Below are positions 14,240-15,066 of a DNA stretch of 15,066 nucleotides, one piece after another. The DNA is from Bacteroidota bacterium (lineage in GTDB: Bacteria; Bacteroidota; Bacteroidia; Bacteroidales; Prolixibacteraceae). The stretch covers positions 1-15,066 of the forward strand of contig JAEWME010000217.1 in the NCBI GenBank assembly GCA_023393265.1, given 5' to 3'. How positions within the stretch are numbered: position 1 is the stretch's first letter; each line of letters starts with the position of its first letter. The translations under genes and the position numbers were made by a program. The notes beneath the pieces are model-generated. The model was not told where the DNA came from, ran no database searches, and was given only the letters and a program-made list of their open reading frames with translations.

Positions 14240-15066
14240 ATGTGCGGAATTGCCGGAATATATAACTACCACTCTCCTACTGAGCCATCAATTGAAGTTA
14301 ACGTCAGAAACATGCTTTCGTTAATCAATCATCGCGGGCCAGACGAAAGTGGTACTTTGATTGATCAAAATATTGGAATCGGAAGCGTGCGGCTGAGCAT
14401 TGTTGACCTCTCTTCCGGTCAGCAACCGATGTCAGATGTTTCGGGCAGATACTGGATTGTGTACAACGGTGAAATTTTTAATTATCCAGAACTGCGTGCC
14501 GATGTCGTAAAAAAGGGAATTCAACTGAAAACCAATTGCGATACCGAGATTGTCGTACAGATGTATGCACTTTATGGCGCAAAATGTTTAAGCCAATTCA
14601 ACGGGCAGTTCGCTTTTTGCATTCTTGATCGACAAACAAAAGAACTCTTTCTTGCCCGCGACCGCGTCGGAATTCGCCCACTTTTCTACTGGAATCAAAA
14701 TCAGTCTTTTGCATTTTGCTCCGAGATAAAAGGACTTTTCTGCCTCGACCAGATTGAGCGAACCATCGACTCGCAGAGTTTATCCGAAATTTTTACTTTC
14801 TGGACAAGTATATCGCCCAAAACCCCATTCAGGAATATTCTGGAACTTCAACCCGGACATTACATGACGGTGAATTCAAAGGGTATAGAAATACAGCAAT
14901 ACTGGAGCCTTCAGTTCACGCCGGAAAGCGAGAAACCGCAAAGAAGATTTCAGGATTCGATGGAAGAACTTGATGCGCTCTTGCACGATGCTGTGAGGAT
15001 ACGCCTCCGTGCTGACGTTCCTGTCGGTGCCTACCTGAGTGGCGGACTCGATTCGAGTGTGACAAC
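14240..15066 (+). CDS. asnB: Second AsnB-type glutamine-dependent amidotransferase, 3' end outside the window
   Basis: The ATG at 14240 gives MCGIAGIYNY, with the catalytic Cys2 exposed after Met removal. The glutaminase domain is complete: HRGPDE at 31-36, RLSIVDLS at 51-58, YNGEIFNY at 75-82, CDTE at 100-103 and ARDRVGIRPLFY at 139-150. The synthase domain begins with RADVPVGAYLSGGLDSS, whose PP-loop SGGLDSS lies at 267-273, three codons before the window ends. About 275 of a likely 600-plus residues are visible. It differs clearly from the first AsnB gene over the shared part (for example NGQFAFCILD against NGMFAFIIYD), so the two are old paralogues rather than a recent duplication. It follows the PrmC-like gene by 33 bases and appears to belong to the ACP-ligase transcript; it may supply an amide group there. 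Confidence 0.95.
   Translation, partial: MCGIAGIYNYHSPTEPSIEVNVRNMLSLINHRGPDESGTLIDQNIGIGSVRLSIVDLSSGQQPMSDVSGRYWIVYNGEIFNYPELRADVVKKGIQLKTNCDTEIVVQMYALYGAKCLSQFNGQFAFCILDRQTKELFLARDRVGIRPLFYWNQNQSFAFCSEIKGLFCLDQIERTIDSQSLSEIFTFWTSISPKTPFRNILELQPGHYMTVNSKGIEIQQYWSLQFTPESEKPQRRFQDSMEELDALLHDAVRIRLRADVPVGAYLSGGLDSSVT

Overview
The window is a one-directional run of thirteen genes, all on the + strand, from a large surface-polysaccharide (exopolysaccharide, capsule or O-antigen type) locus. The first and last genes are cut by the window edges. The AT-rich DNA, A-rich leaders without convincing Shine-Dalgarno sequences, one TAnnTTTG-type promoter candidate and the protein style all suggest a member of the Bacteroidota, perhaps Marinilabiliales/Prolixibacteraceae-like. 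The phylum is moderately supported; the family is a guess. No rRNA, tRNA, IS element, CRISPR array or gene-free gap above about 210 bases was seen.

Layout. (1) 1-1599: the C-terminal part of an AsnB-type glutamine-dependent amidotransferase. (2) 1767-6874: nucleotide-sugar and polymer chemistry, namely a nucleotide-sugar dehydrogenase with an unusual C-terminal extension, a non-hydrolysing UDP-GlcNAc 2-epimerase (WecB type), an FAD-dependent amine-oxidase-fold oxidoreductase and, overlapping it by 8 bases, a NodB-fold polysaccharide deacetylase. (3) 6976-9659: a membrane-anchored GT2 glycosyltransferase of the polyprenyl-phosphate-sugar synthase type followed by a multi-spanning GT-C (PMT/ArnT-like) glycosyltransferase. 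(4) 9698-15066: a divergent NadE-like ATP pyrophosphatase, a free-standing acyl carrier protein, an AMP-forming acyl/aminoacyl ligase, an NTF2/SnoaL-like small protein, a PrmC/HemK-like methyltransferase with an altered catalytic motif, and a second AsnB-type amidotransferase that runs off the right edge.

How it may work. The epimerase and dehydrogenase together would give UDP-ManNAc and then UDP-ManNAcA (inference from the known WecB/WecC pathway). The GT2/GT-C pair would make and use a lipid-linked sugar on the outer side of the membrane. The deacetylase would expose free amines. The last module is the most interesting part: it has the parts to activate an acid with ATP, hold it as a thioester on an ACP, and possibly amidate and methylate it. 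No acyltransferase, polymerase or flippase lies in the window, so the acceptor is not known. Related ACP plus AMP-ligase plus AsnB combinations are known from exosortase-associated EPS loci and, for ACP plus ligase, from N-acyl-sugar O-antigen loci. The full combination here (NadE-like, ACP, ligase, NTF2-like, PrmC-like, AsnB) is the best candidate for an undescribed modification system.
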